Source: Bdellovibrionales bacterium
GTDB taxonomy: Bacteria > Bdellovibrionota > UBA1018 > CAIMNF01
Assembly: GCA_018266375.1 (NCBI GenBank)
Contig: JAFEAO010000005.1
Span: forward strand, 331,185 to 395,184
Direction: 5' to 3'
DNA length: 64,000 bases
The notes under the pieces were generated by a model. It saw nothing but the letters and a program-made list of their open reading frames with translations, was not told the DNA's origin and searched no databases. This document shows, piece after piece, positions 12,624 through 21,157 of the stretch. Made by a program: the position numbers and the translations under genes. Position 1 is the first letter of the stretch. Each line of letters begins with the position of its first letter.

Positions 12624-13739
12624 CTAGATTCTCATCGGCATAATCACATAACAGTGATTCTGATGTGCCGATGACTGAATCAAACCCGGTTTGGTTTTAT
12701 CTTTAAAATTAAAAATAATTTCCGGATCTTGCATGACTTCGAGACAGTCGAGCATGTACTTGGCGTTAAAACCAATCTCAAATGCTTCACCTTTGTAGTT
12801 GATGCCGATTTCGTCTTTTGCTTCGCCCATATCCGGGTTTGAAGAACTCACTACGAGCATACCTTCTTGAATAGCCAGCTTCACGCCTTTGCTCTTTTCA
12901 TGAGCCATCAAAGATACCCGTTTAAGGGCCCCTAAAAGATCCTCGCGGTTCAGATTAGCTTTTTTATCCAAATTCTGAGGAATTACTTGGCGATAATCCG
13001 GATAGTCCGCTTCTATTAAACGAATAAAAAGGAAAGCGGATTCAGATTTTGCGTAGAGGTAGCCTTTTTCAAAGCAAATCCCTACATTCTTTGTTCCTTG
13101 CAAAAGCTTGTGGAACTCTCCCAAACCTTTTTTAGGAATTACTACTCCGCGTTTTAAGTCGACTGGCTTCGTGAATACCTCGTAATCGATGTAGCTCAAA
13201 CGGTGGCCGTCGGTGGCCGTCATACGGATTAATCCGTTTTGGAGTACTTCAAAGTAAACACCATTTAAGTGATAACGGGTAGCATCGGTAGAGACGGCGA
13301 ACTCCGTTTTATCAATCATCTCTGAGAGACGATCTGAATTAGCGAAGTTGTAATTTTTTTCTTCGTAGAGAGGGAGGCTTGGATATCCGTCTGCCGCTAT
13401 ACCAACGACGTTGAATCTTGCTTTTGCACAAGCAATCTCTACCCAATGATTTGACTTGAGAGTGAAATGCATCGGCTGGTTTGGAAGCTCTTTGGTGATA
13501 TCCAAGATATGCTTCATGGAAAGGGTCATTCTTCCTGCTTCTTGAATTTGAGAATCCAAAGAAATCTGAATACCTACTTCCAGATCAGTTCCACTGAGAG
13601 TGATCTTGTCAGAACCATTTTCTTTTTTAGCTTCAAAAAGAATGTTCCCAAGGATTTCCATGGTGTGTTTCTTTTCAATAACTGAAGAGATTCTTTGTAA
13701 TGCATTAAGAAGAGGCTCTCTCTGAATACTGAATTTCAT
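12624..13739 (-). CDS. dnaN: DNA polymerase III beta subunit (sliding clamp)
   Basis: 371 residues, normal length. Ring-shaped clamp that tethers DNA polymerase III. Three similar clamp domains can be followed: MKFSIQREPLLNALQRI at the start, VYFEVLQNGLIRMTATDGHRLSY in the middle, and the C-terminal end QNHCYVIMPMRI, which matches the conserved YVIMPMR(L/I) tail. No clear ribosome site precedes the ATG. First gene of the minus-strand run that leads to recF, gyrB and gyrA, and it starts at the edge of the probable origin. Confidence 0.96.
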   Translation of the reverse strand: MKFSIQREPLLNALQRISSVIEKKHTMEILGNILFEAKKENGSDKITLSGTDLEVGIQISLDSQIQEAGRMTLSMKHILDITKELPNQPMHFTLKSNHWVEIACAKARFNVVGIAADGYPSLPLYEEKNYNFANSDRLSEMIDKTEFAVSTDATRYHLNGVYFEVLQNGLIRMTATDGHRLSYIDYEVFTKPVDLKRGVVIPKKGLGEFHKLLQGTKNVGICFEKGYLYAKSESAFLFIRLIEADYPDYRQVIPQNLDKKANLNREDLLGALKRVSLMAHEKSKGVKLAIQEGMLVVSSSNPDMGEAKDEIGINYKGEAFEIGFNAKYMLDCLEVMQDPEIIFNFKDKTKPGLIQSSAHQNHCYVIMPMRI

Positions 13740-14128
13740 AACTAACGGGTCTATCCTAGAAATATATATATATAAAGATCATAGTAGTCATAGTGTTGTT
13801 GACTGGGTGGATAACTCCCAAACTATAAGAAATAATTAAAAAAACGTCTCTCAAAAGAAGTGATTATGTCGCGGTGGAGAAAATTAGAACTTTTGGGGAT
13901 GAAATTGAAACCGTCGGAAATAGACCTTTCACCCGGGGTTTCCACTAAAGTTACCCACCACGGTGGATTTTTGCAGAGCACAAGTAGTCAGGAAGTCCGC
14001 CGTGAACAACTTATCCCCAAAGTTCACCCACCAAGGCGGTGAATAGCGAGTGAATTGTTTGTGAACAAAACAATTCGAATCTGAATAGCGGTGGATGAAT
14101 TGCCTAACCCAAGAAAACCAAAAGAAAA
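13740..14128. other. Probable chromosomal replication origin (oriC)
   Basis: Non-coding stretch between dnaN and the dnaA terminator. It contains AT-rich unwinding-type segments (a TATATATATATA run near 13762-13773 and an A/T-rich segment near 13825-13843) and several DnaA-box-like 9-mers: GGTGGATAA at 13806-13814 (complement TTATCCACC), TTATCCCCA at 14011-14019, GGTGGATTT at 13962-13970 and GGTGGATGA at 14090-14098. Each is one or more bases away from the E. coli TTATNCACA box. Gene direction also switches here: almost everything left of it is on the minus strand and, after dnaA, everything to the right is mainly on the plus strand. Confidence 0.8.
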
Positions 14129-14129
14129 A

Positions 14130-14162
14130 ATCCCCCAACTCGGTGAACGAGACTTGGGGGAT
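14130..14162 (-). terminator. Rho-independent terminator of dnaA
   Basis: Perfect nine-base outer stem ATCCCCCAA / TTGGGGGAT with an inner CTCG/CGAG stem. Minus-strand continuation is TTTTTTCTTTTGG. It lies about 57 bases past the dnaA stop, so dnaA is probably transcribed alone and read-through into the origin is limited. Confidence 0.9.
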
Positions 14163-14218
14163 AGAAGGTGAATAAATTTTTGAGTCCGGGCGGGTGCGCA
14201 CGTTCCGAGCGCCGCTGT

Positions 14219-15628
14219 TTAAAGCTGCTCGCGAATCGCTTCGATGTTGCGCTTAAGCTCGAGATCCGTTTCGATTTCGGATTCGATCTTTTGATGTGCG
14301 TGAACCGCGGTCGAGTGATCCTTGCCGAAGATAAGACCGATCTCGCGGAAACCCAAGTTGGTGTAGCGACGGATCAGGTACATTGAAATCTGGCGAGGAA
14401 GCGCGAAGACTTTTGCGCGGGATACCCCTTTCAGCTCTTTCATCTTGATCGCGAAGTGCTTGCAAACGGCATTCAAGATCATTTCAACGGTGTACTCTTG
14501 GCCTTCTTCCGGAATTGAGTTTTGTAGAACTTGTTTGGCGAGATCCAAGGTGATTTCAGAGCCAGTCAAAGATGCAAATTGCTGTAATTTTACAAGCGCA
14601 CCGTGAAGGTTACGGACGGTGTCTTTGACATAAGTGCCGAGGAAAGTCGCGACATCATCCGGAAGATACACGTCGTCTTGTTCCGCTTTTGCCTTCAAAA
14701 TTGCGATACGCGTCTCGATTTCCGGCGGACGAATGTCGGCGACCAAGCCCATTTCGAAACGCGTACGAATCCGCTCTTCAAGACCATCGATGTCTTTCGG
14801 CGCCTTATCCGAAGTCAAAATGATCATCTTCTTCATGCTGTGAAGCGTGTTGAAGGTGTGAATGAATTCTTCTTCGGAACGATCCTTACCGACGATAAAT
14901 TGAACGTCGTCGATGAGGAGGAGATCTACGTTCTCGCGGTACTTCGCACGGAAGTCGCCCGGGTTTTTGTGCTGAATGCTTTCGATGAATTCGTTCACGA
15001 ATTTTTCTGCTGATACGAAGTACGCGCGGATGTGTGGGTTCCGCGTCTTGATATGATTGCCGATCGCGTGGAGTAAATGTGTTTTGCCGACGGCCGGCGG
15101 ACCGTAAATAAACAACGGATTGAATTGAACAGCGGGCTTTTCGGCCGTAGAAAACGCCGACGCATACGCGAATTGATTCGAAGGCCCGACGATATAGTTG
15201 TCGAAAGTCAGATTCTGATCGATGTGATCAAACACGCTTTTTAGAGAAGTCGTGTTCTGGATGAAACGAGGTTTAACGTCGATTGCGGCCGATATTTCCA
15301 TGTGAGAAGTTTCGATGGGCGGAGCAAGAGGCATCTTCGCTAAAGCGATTTCGTCGATCGGGGTTGCGTCGCCAACTTCAATAGCAACTTCGCAGGCTTC
15401 ACCGAGTACCTGGGCAACGGCAGATTCGATCTCACACTTAAAGGTCGTGTTAATAAAGTTCGCGTAGTACGGATTTGGAGCCGAAAGCTCCACCCTTACG
15501 CGCCCAGGGCCGAGCCGCTCAGCTTTTCCCCATTTTAACGCGTCTAGCCAAAACTTAACTTCACTTGGGTTTTGATGATTTTGAAGAATTTGATGATATG
15601 TTGTCGCCCACAAGTTGGTCTGATTCAT
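14219..15628 (-). CDS. dnaA: Chromosomal replication initiator DnaA
   Basis: 469 residues from the ATG at 15628; an in-frame ATG at 15652 would add MLALLASF. Neither has a clear ribosome site. I prefer 15628 because NQTNLWATTYHQIL resembles the usual DnaA N-terminus. Domain III has Walker A GPPAVGKTHLLHA and Walker B LLLIDDVQF, domain IV ends in the DNA-binding signature GKDHSTAVHAHQKIE. Binds boxes in the neighbouring origin and opens it in the ATP form. Transcribed towards the origin and ended by a strong terminator. Confidence 0.96.
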   Translation of the reverse strand: MNQTNLWATTYHQILQNHQNPSEVKFWLDALKWGKAERLGPGRVRVELSAPNPYYANFINTTFKCEIESAVAQVLGEACEVAIEVGDATPIDEIALAKMPLAPPIETSHMEISAAIDVKPRFIQNTTSLKSVFDHIDQNLTFDNYIVGPSNQFAYASAFSTAEKPAVQFNPLFIYGPPAVGKTHLLHAIGNHIKTRNPHIRAYFVSAEKFVNEFIESIQHKNPGDFRAKYRENVDLLLIDDVQFIVGKDRSEEEFIHTFNTLHSMKKMIILTSDKAPKDIDGLEERIRTRFEMGLVADIRPPEIETRIAILKAKAEQDDVYLPDDVATFLGTYVKDTVRNLHGALVKLQQFASLTGSEITLDLAKQVLQNSIPEEGQEYTVEMILNAVCKHFAIKMKELKGVSRAKVFALPRQISMYLIRRYTNLGFREIGLIFGKDHSTAVHAHQKIESEIETDLELKRNIEAIREQL

Positions 15629-15631
15629 AAA

Positions 15632-15650
15632 GCTAGCAAGCAGAGCTAGC
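15632..15650. repeat. Inverted repeat at the dnaA translation start
   Basis: GCTAGC-AAGCAGA-GCTAGC: each arm is itself a palindrome, so it can be a 6-bp stem hairpin in the mRNA or a paired protein-binding site in DNA. It lies directly upstream of the preferred dnaA start and inside the codons of the longer start. Confidence 0.6.
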
Positions 15651-15676
15651 ATGAAGTTTTGTTACTGACAATAGAG

Positions 15677-15705
15677 CTGACAATCCGACTCAAATCTGAT
15701 AGAAA
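15677..15705 (+). promoter_or_regulatory. Possible rpmH promoter
   Basis: CTGACA (15677-15682), 17 bases, TAGAAA (15700-15705), ten bases before the rpmH start. CTGACAAT occurs twice here (also at 15664). The match is moderate only. Confidence 0.35.
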
Positions 15706-15714
15706 CATTCTTCT

Positions 15715-15864
15715 ATGAAACGTACGTATCAACCTTCAAGAAAGAAGAGAACGAAGACCCATGGTTTCCGTGCACGCATGGCAACCAAGAACGGACAAAA
15801 AGTCCTTAAACGTCGTCGCACTCGTGGCCGCAAGCGCCTTACTCCAACTGTTGCAGCTAAGTAA
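15715..15864 (+). CDS. rpmH: 50S ribosomal protein L34
   Basis: 49 residues beginning [20 protein letters not shown] and ending in a basic tail [17 protein letters not shown]. This is the standard L34 pattern ([15 protein letters not shown], VLxxRRxKGRxRL). Very basic, as expected for a protein buried in rRNA. Lies in the usual divergent position opposite dnaA and is followed 13 bases later by rnpA. Confidence 0.97.
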   Translation: MKRTYQPSRKKRTKTHGFRARMATKNGQKVLKRRRTRGRKRLTPTVAAK

Positions 15865-15877
15865 GCGATCGACTTAA

Positions 15878-16216
15878 GTGGATTTTCCCAAGCTTGTTCG
15901 AGTTCGTCGGAGGTACGAGTACCTCCGGTTTTTCAACCAGAGCGAAGTGAAACGCTTCGACTCTTGTGTTGTATTCCGTATTCCTAATACCGAGGAACGA
16001 GCGCGGCTCGGTGTAACCGTAAAATCAAAATCAGGAAGTGTAATCCGCAACAAAGTGAAGCGCATCGTGCGTGAGGCTTTCCGCTTACATCGTGACCGTT
16101 TGAAATCATTCGATTACAACGTCGTCGTAAGCGGCAACCAACCGATCAGCTACATAACTGCAAAAAAAGTTAGAAAAAATCTAGAGTCGATCTGGTCGCA
16201 TGAGGTTCTTTTTTAA
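15878..16216 (+). CDS. rnpA: Ribonuclease P protein component
   Basis: 112 residues with a GTG start. Protein partner of the RNase P RNA for tRNA 5' end maturation. The conserved RNR-type motif is visible as [16 protein letters not shown] around residues 54-69, with [12 protein letters not shown] before it. Overlaps yidD by 17 bases. Part of the rpmH-rnpA-yidD-yidC cluster. Confidence 0.93.
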   Translation: MDFPKLVRVRRRYEYLRFFNQSEVKRFDSCVVFRIPNTEERARLGVTVKSKSGSVIRNKVKRIVREAFRLHRDRLKSFDYNVVVSGNQPISYITAKKVRKNLESIWSHEVLF

Positions 16217-16430
16217 GGTTTACCGCATCATTTTATCGCCGATTCTCCATGCGTTCACCTCCGTAATGAGCGCGAATCCCAATACAGGGTGCAAATTTGT
16301 GCCCACTTGTTCGGAATATTCCGAGCAAGCGATTCAAAAATATGGTTTGTTATTGGGAAGCAAAAAAAGCATTCAACGTATTTGTAAATGCCATCCTTTT
16401 TCGAAGGCGGGCGGATTGGATCCAGTATGA
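16200..16430 (+). CDS. yidD: Membrane protein insertion efficiency factor YidD
   Basis: 76 residues. Matches the YidD family: an N-terminal amphipathic/hydrophobic helix ([14 protein letters not shown]), then the Cys motif [20 protein letters not shown], then [24 protein letters not shown]. Helps YidC and SecYEG insert membrane proteins. Its stop codon overlaps the yidC start (ATGA). Confidence 0.95.
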   Translation: MRFFFKVYRIILSPILHAFTSVMSANPNTGCKFVPTCSEYSEQAIQKYGLLLGSKKSIQRICKCHPFSKAGGLDPV

Positions 16431-17842
16431 AAAAACAAATTCTCTCAGTAGTACTCGCGACATGTTTGGGTTTTGTTTCAGTTGCTCAAGGCGCATCCCT
16501 CCCTCTCGTTGGTACGCGGCTCGAAGTCGATAACGGCGCGTTTTGGATTCGCAAATGGACTCAAAACACTCATCAGGGGATAGACCTTCGCACCGTCACG
16601 AACTACGATAGCGCGCTCCTTATGACTTTTTCAGGTGCGGATTTTGCGGGATTGAATCAAGCGCGAGCGACAACTTTTAAATCAGATAGCCCGTCTACCG
16701 CGACTTGGAACTACACGGACTCTAAAATCGACTATACCCGCACCTACGAAACTAAAGATGACGAGGTCATGATCCACGTTGTGGCAAAGTTCAAAGAAAA
16801 GCCTCCCGAAAAGGCTTTCTTGAATCTCGTGTCACATGGGATGAAAGACGATCCGGAACAACGCGATCGCGAAGTGTTTTACTACGCCAACAGCAAAATC
16901 GAACGCAAGAACGTCGACAAAGAGATTGAAGCGACCGAAGTCACTACTCCGGCAAAATGGGTGGGGTTAGGTAGTCGTTACTTTATCTTCGCCGTGATTC
17001 CGGAAGGCGCTCCGGCCGAGAAGATTCTCCTTCAGTCCGTCGGCGATAAAGCAGCCCAAGCTTCGTTGCAATTTCCGGTCGTCAATAATGCGATCGATCT
17101 CAAATTCCGCGTGATTTTCGTTCCAAAACAGCTCGATCTTTTGCGCTCAATCGACCCTTCGCTCGATATGACCGTAAACTTGGGTTTCTTTACGTTCCTT
17201 GCGTATCCGATTCTTTGGTTGCTCAAGTACATCTATAGGTTTGTCGGCAACTGGGGTCTTGCGATCATCGTCCTCACTCTTTTGGTGAAGGTGCTGACGT
17301 TCCCGCTCGTATTAAAAAGCATGAAGAGCATGCGGAAGATGTCTGAAGTTCAGCCGCAAATTAAAGCCCTTCAAGAAAAGTATAAGGACGACAAAGCGCG
17401 CTTGAACCAGGAGATGATGTCGATGATGAAAACGTCCGGCTACAATCCGATGGCGGGTTGTTTGCCGATGCTTCTTCAGATGCCGATTTTCTTCGCGCTC
17501 TATAGTGTGTTGTACGCGGCGGTTGAACTTTATCGTGCTCCGTTTCCTCCAACTTACATCCACGACCTTTCCGCACGCGATCCATACTTTATCACGCCGA
17601 TTTTGATGACTGTCGTGATGTTCGTTCAACAAAGACTCACGCCGCCGTCTCCGGGTATGGACGAGACACAGCGTAAGGTCATGATGTTCATGCCGCTCAT
17701 GTTCGGCGCTTTCATGTTGACCACCCCTGCCGGTCTTTGCGTTTACATGCTCGTCAACGCGCTCGCCAGCGTGGCTCAGCAGCGTTACCTGAATAAAAAA
17801 CTCGGACCGGCTGCTTCGACTGGAATGATGACAGGGTTCTAA
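16427..17842 (+). CDS. yidC: Membrane protein insertase YidC
   Basis: 471 residues from the ATG at 16427, which overlaps the yidD stop. Begins with a signal-peptide-like segment ([22 protein letters not shown]), then a periplasmic domain of about 240 residues, then the conserved five-helix insertase core starting near [19 protein letters not shown]. In the first core helices the groove residue (Arg in E. coli) is Lys ([10 protein letters not shown]). The coiled C1 loop [21 protein letters not shown] and the motif [18 protein letters not shown] are typical. Directly followed by mnmE; no jag/khpB gene is between them. Confidence 0.95.
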   Translation: MKKQILSVVLATCLGFVSVAQGASLPLVGTRLEVDNGAFWIRKWTQNTHQGIDLRTVTNYDSALLMTFSGADFAGLNQARATTFKSDSPSTATWNYTDSKIDYTRTYETKDDEVMIHVVAKFKEKPPEKAFLNLVSHGMKDDPEQRDREVFYYANSKIERKNVDKEIEATEVTTPAKWVGLGSRYFIFAVIPEGAPAEKILLQSVGDKAAQASLQFPVVNNAIDLKFRVIFVPKQLDLLRSIDPSLDMTVNLGFFTFLAYPILWLLKYIYRFVGNWGLAIIVLTLLVKVLTFPLVLKSMKSMRKMSEVQPQIKALQEKYKDDKARLNQEMMSMMKTSGYNPMAGCLPMLLQMPIFFALYSVLYAAVELYRAPFPPTYIHDLSARDPYFITPILMTVVMFVQQRLTPPSPGMDETQRKVMMFMPLMFGAFMLTTPAGLCVYMLVNALASVAQQRYLNKKLGPAASTGMMTGF

Positions 17843-17847
17843 TCTCT

Positions 17848-19272
17848 ATGCAAAAACAGCGGCATTTGGATCCGGCAGGATATTTATCGAATCGGACCAT
17901 TGTTGCCCTTTGCTCTCCAACAGGAGGCGCAATCAGTGCCGTGCGGATTTCGGGCGCGGACACGCATAAAATTTTTGATCTTTTAACGGGAGCAAAAAGT
18001 TCGCCCGCGAACGAGCGCTTGGCGAAACGCTATTGGCTCAAAGACCACGCGGGCCGAAAGATCGATGATGTCATCGGGGTTCAGTACTTCGCGCCGAAAT
18101 CCTTTACCGGCGAAGACGTGGTTGAGATCTTCATCCATGGAAGCCCGATCATTGCTCAAAAGCTGATCGATGAAGTGATCGGTCTCGGTGCTCGCGTGGC
18201 TTTGCCGGGTGAATTCTCTTTCCGCGGGGTAAAGAATGGCAAGATGCGGCTTTCGCAGGCCGAAGCGGTCAAAGAGCTCGTCGCGGCTGAAAATGATTTT
18301 TCACTGGGGTTGGCGCTCGACAAACTTTCGGGAACGCAGCACGAATTCATCGAAAAAATCCGGAACGAACTCATGCAGCTTCTCGCCTTGTCAGAGGCCG
18401 GAATTGATTTCTCAGACCAGGACCTGGATGAAGTAAGTTTGCCAGCGCTTAAAAAACGCGCGCGGACGGTTCTTGATTTACTCACGCGTCTGAGCGGCAG
18501 CTTCGATCGCGGCAAAAGATTTGTGGACGGTATCCCGGTCGCACTTTTCGGACTTCCGAACGCAGGAAAGTCATCTTTTTTTAACGCCTTACTGGGAGAG
18601 GACCGTTCGATTGTATCCGACATCGTCGGCACTACACGCGACGTCGTTCGAGAAAAAATCAATCTCCGCACTGAAGATCATGGATCGACGGTGACATTCC
18701 GCATGGCGGATACGGCGGGAATTCGTAAGAGTCAGGACCAGATTGAAAATATCGGAATCAATCGTTCCGTGAAATCCGCGCAGGAAGCCGACGTTGTCAT
18801 CTTAATCATCGATGGAAAACGCGCACAGATCGATGAGATTTTTGAAGCGGCAAGCTCGGTCGATCTGAGTAAGAAATCCTTGATCGCGATGTTGACTAAA
18901 AAAGATCAGATGGGCGATGACGAACAAGTCAAGGTCAAAGCCGCTCTTCAAAATAAATTTAAAGGCATTTCGGTTCATGCGGTTTCATCCACAACGCTGG
19001 ATGGAATTCATGACGCTGCCAGGGCACTCGCTCGTCTGGGGACGGAATGCCTGAAACGCAAACCGGGAGAGATTGTTCTCACGCAATTTGAACAGGTCGA
19101 AGCGGTGAATCGCGCAGCCAAAGGACTTAAGGAGGCGGATAAAACCGCGGATATCGTACTTTTTGCTACCGAGGTCCGCCATGCGATGAATGAGTTAGGC
19201 CCACTCCTCGGCGAGACGGTTGCAGATGATGTTTTAGGTAAGATTTTTTCGGACTTTTGTATCGGTAAATAG
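17848..19272 (+). CDS. mnmE: tRNA uridine-5-carboxymethylaminomethyl(34) synthesis GTPase MnmE
   Basis: 474 residues. With MnmG it modifies U34 in the wobble position of several tRNAs. N-terminal folate-binding domain (TIVALCSPTGGAISAVRISG), helical domain, inserted G domain with G1 GLPNAGKSS, G2 region VGTTRDVV, G3 DTAG, and G4 as TKKD in place of the common NKxD. The C-terminal FCIGK, required for the modification, is present. The partner gene mnmG is 6.3 kb downstream, separated by acyl-CoA genes. Confidence 0.96.
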   Translation: MQKQRHLDPAGYLSNRTIVALCSPTGGAISAVRISGADTHKIFDLLTGAKSSPANERLAKRYWLKDHAGRKIDDVIGVQYFAPKSFTGEDVVEIFIHGSPIIAQKLIDEVIGLGARVALPGEFSFRGVKNGKMRLSQAEAVKELVAAENDFSLGLALDKLSGTQHEFIEKIRNELMQLLALSEAGIDFSDQDLDEVSLPALKKRARTVLDLLTRLSGSFDRGKRFVDGIPVALFGLPNAGKSSFFNALLGEDRSIVSDIVGTTRDVVREKINLRTEDHGSTVTFRMADTAGIRKSQDQIENIGINRSVKSAQEADVVILIIDGKRAQIDEIFEAASSVDLSKKSLIAMLTKKDQMGDDEQVKVKAALQNKFKGISVHAVSSTTLDGIHDAARALARLGTECLKRKPGEIVLTQFEQVEAVNRAAKGLKEADKTADIVLFATEVRHAMNELGPLLGETVADDVLGKIFSDFCIGK

Positions 19273-19290
19273 TTGGGTTAAGGTAAGCAC

Positions 19291-20142
19291 ATGATTAAGC
19301 AAATTGGTGTTGTTGGCGCAGGTCAAATGGGTCAGGGAATTGCACAAACCGCCGCTCAGAGCGGGTTTTCGGTGATGGTCGCGGATCAAAGCTTAGATGC
19401 GGCGGCCAAAGGTATCCAAAAGATCAAAGTCCAACTCGACAAACTCATCGGAAAACAAAAGGTTACCACTGATGCCGCGACTGGAATCATGAGAAACTTG
19501 AAACCAGTGGGCGCACTCGCTGAATTTAAAGACTGCGATCTCGTGATCGAGGCCGTGTCGGAAAACATGAACTTAAAGCGTTCGATTTTCCAAGAACTTG
19601 ATAAGCACGTGAAGCCGTCTGGATTATTTGCTTCAAACACGTCTTCAATCAGCATCACTGAACTTGCCGCCGCCACGAAGCGCCCAACTCAATTCGCGGG
19701 GATGCATTTTATGAATCCAGTGCCGATCATGAAGCTTGTGGAAGGCATTTCAGGAATTCAAACTTCAAAAGAAACATTCTCGGTGATCAAAGAAACCGCT
19801 GAGAAAATGGGTAAGACCTTTGTGTCGGTTCGCGATATGCCGGGCTTTGCGGTGAATCGCATCCTGATGCCGATGATTAACGAGGCGGTATATGCACTTT
19901 ACGAAGGTATCGCAAGCGTTGAAGACATTGATGCTTCGATGACGCTTGGAACTAATCAGCCGATGGGGCCGCTCACTCTGGCTGACTTTATCGGTCTCGA
20001 TACTTGCCTTGCGATTATGGAAGTACTCCATGGCGGCCTCGGCGATTCTAAGTACCGTCCTTGTCCGCTGCTCAAGCAATATGTAACCGCAGGATGGCTT
20101 GGAAAAAAATCGGGCCGTGGGTTTTATACTTACAACACCTGA
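19291..20142 (+). CDS. 3-hydroxyacyl-CoA (3-hydroxybutyryl-CoA) dehydrogenase
   Basis: 283 residues, the length of the short single-domain Hbd/PaaH type. NAD(P)-linked oxidation of 3-hydroxybutyryl-CoA to acetoacetyl-CoA, or the reverse. Rossmann motif GAGQMGQGIAQ at residues 9-19, substrate segment ASNTSSI, catalytic dyad H139 (MHFMNPVP) and E151 (MKLVEG), C-terminal GFAVNRIL and MGPLTLADFIGLD. AAGG lies near the start codon. Same strand as the acyl-CoA dehydrogenase and mutase genes further on, which suggests a shared pathway. Confidence 0.93.
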   Translation: MIKQIGVVGAGQMGQGIAQTAAQSGFSVMVADQSLDAAAKGIQKIKVQLDKLIGKQKVTTDAATGIMRNLKPVGALAEFKDCDLVIEAVSENMNLKRSIFQELDKHVKPSGLFASNTSSISITELAAATKRPTQFAGMHFMNPVPIMKLVEGISGIQTSKETFSVIKETAEKMGKTFVSVRDMPGFAVNRILMPMINEAVYALYEGIASVEDIDASMTLGTNQPMGPLTLADFIGLDTCLAIMEVLHGGLGDSKYRPCPLLKQYVTAGWLGKKSGRGFYTYNT

Positions 20143-20153
20143 ACCTCAGACGG

Positions 20154-21056
20154 CTACTCGGTAATAAGCTTTTCAATGAGTGGCCGGATGTCGAGCTGAG
20201 TTTCGATATCCGTATCGTCGAGTTCGTCGGACCGTGACGCAAGTTGGTTTTCTGACGGAAACACAAGCGCCCAAGCACTCCAAGAGTGCTTCAACCCCTT
20301 TCCGTGTCCCGGAAAAAACGGCCAGCGTCCGCGGCCGTGATCGGTAGTGACGACGATCGAAGTGTCGGCGCCGTATTCGCCCATGGTTGCAAGTTGGTCG
20401 CGAAGATCGGCGATTCGGTCGCGCGCGGTTCGAAGAGCCGCTTTGTACTTCTTGCGTTTCCAGGCATGAGCCCACTCATCGGTATCGAGTTGGGAGATAT
20501 ACAAAAATTGTGGGCGATGCGCTTTGAAGTATTCCATTCCCATGGTCCAGGTGTAATCGTCCTTTACGGCGTTTTTCCACTCCGGACGATCCGCTTTGGC
20601 TTGCTCATTGATCGCATCGAGAGCTGCACGCAATTCCGGTGAGAGAGTATCAACCGCGCCCGACATGATGCCGTTAATGGAACGTAAAACTCGGGGCTTG
20701 GATTCGATCACATAGTTCAATCCGTCCCAAGAGGCGAAAGCCGCAATCCTGTCGAGAGGCATTCCGCCATCGATGAATTTATCGATCATGGTTTCACGAA
20801 TGATATTTTCGCAGCCTTCTCCACCGTTGTGTTCGCAGACTGTTTCGGACACTCCCGAGTGGAGAGTGAGGTAGCCAGGAAGGCTCATGGCCGAAGTATT
20901 GGCGACTTGGACATTGTAGGTATAAGGAGTGCTGTTTTTGAATGCGCGTCTGGCGTCTTCAGGTCGAACTCCGTCCAGAGTGATGAAGATCACGTTGCCC
21001 GCAAGGCTCGATTGAGCTGCCAACAAAAGTGCAAATATCCCTAGCCACATGCGCAT
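20154..21056 (-). CDS. Exported alkaline phosphatase-superfamily hydrolase
   Basis: 300 residues from the ATG at 21056, which puts a signal peptide first (MRMWLGIFALLLAAQSSLAG). Metal-binding motifs of the alkaline phosphatase/phosphodiesterase/sulfatase superfamily are visible: ITLDGVRPED, the nucleophile region AMSLPGYLTLHSG, DTDEWAHAW, TTDHGRG and PGHGKGLKHSW. The nucleophile seems to be Ser (or Thr nearby), not the sulfatase Cys-x-Pro-x-Arg, so a phosphatase or phosphodiesterase is more likely than a sulfatase. It is on the opposite strand to its neighbours. Substrate unknown. The start is uncertain because no clear ribosome site is present. Confidence 0.75.
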   Translation of the reverse strand: MRMWLGIFALLLAAQSSLAGNVIFITLDGVRPEDARRAFKNSTPYTYNVQVANTSAMSLPGYLTLHSGVSETVCEHNGGEGCENIIRETMIDKFIDGGMPLDRIAAFASWDGLNYVIESKPRVLRSINGIMSGAVDTLSPELRAALDAINEQAKADRPEWKNAVKDDYTWTMGMEYFKAHRPQFLYISQLDTDEWAHAWKRKKYKAALRTARDRIADLRDQLATMGEYGADTSIVVTTDHGRGRWPFFPGHGKGLKHSWSAWALVFPSENQLASRSDELDDTDIETQLDIRPLIEKLITE

Positions 21057-21119
21057 GCTTTTATCGAGACCCTTCTCTCTTGTCCAGCCTCCATATATAG
21101 AGTGTGTTCCATAAGCGCA

Positions 21120-21149
21120 TTGATTGCGCATTAAGTCGATGACTATACT
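21120..21149 (+). promoter_or_regulatory. Promoter of the acyl-CoA dehydrogenase gene, leaderless type
   Basis: TTGATT (21120-21125), 18 bases, TATACT (21144-21149). The start codon is only eight bases after the -10 element, so the transcript probably begins at or next to the ATG. Confidence 0.6.
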
Positions 21150-21157
21150 TTTGCACC

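Noticed and set aside
18880..18920. Loss of the NKxD guanine motif in MnmE
   Set aside because: TKKD is present at that position and is an accepted variant (N/TKxD).
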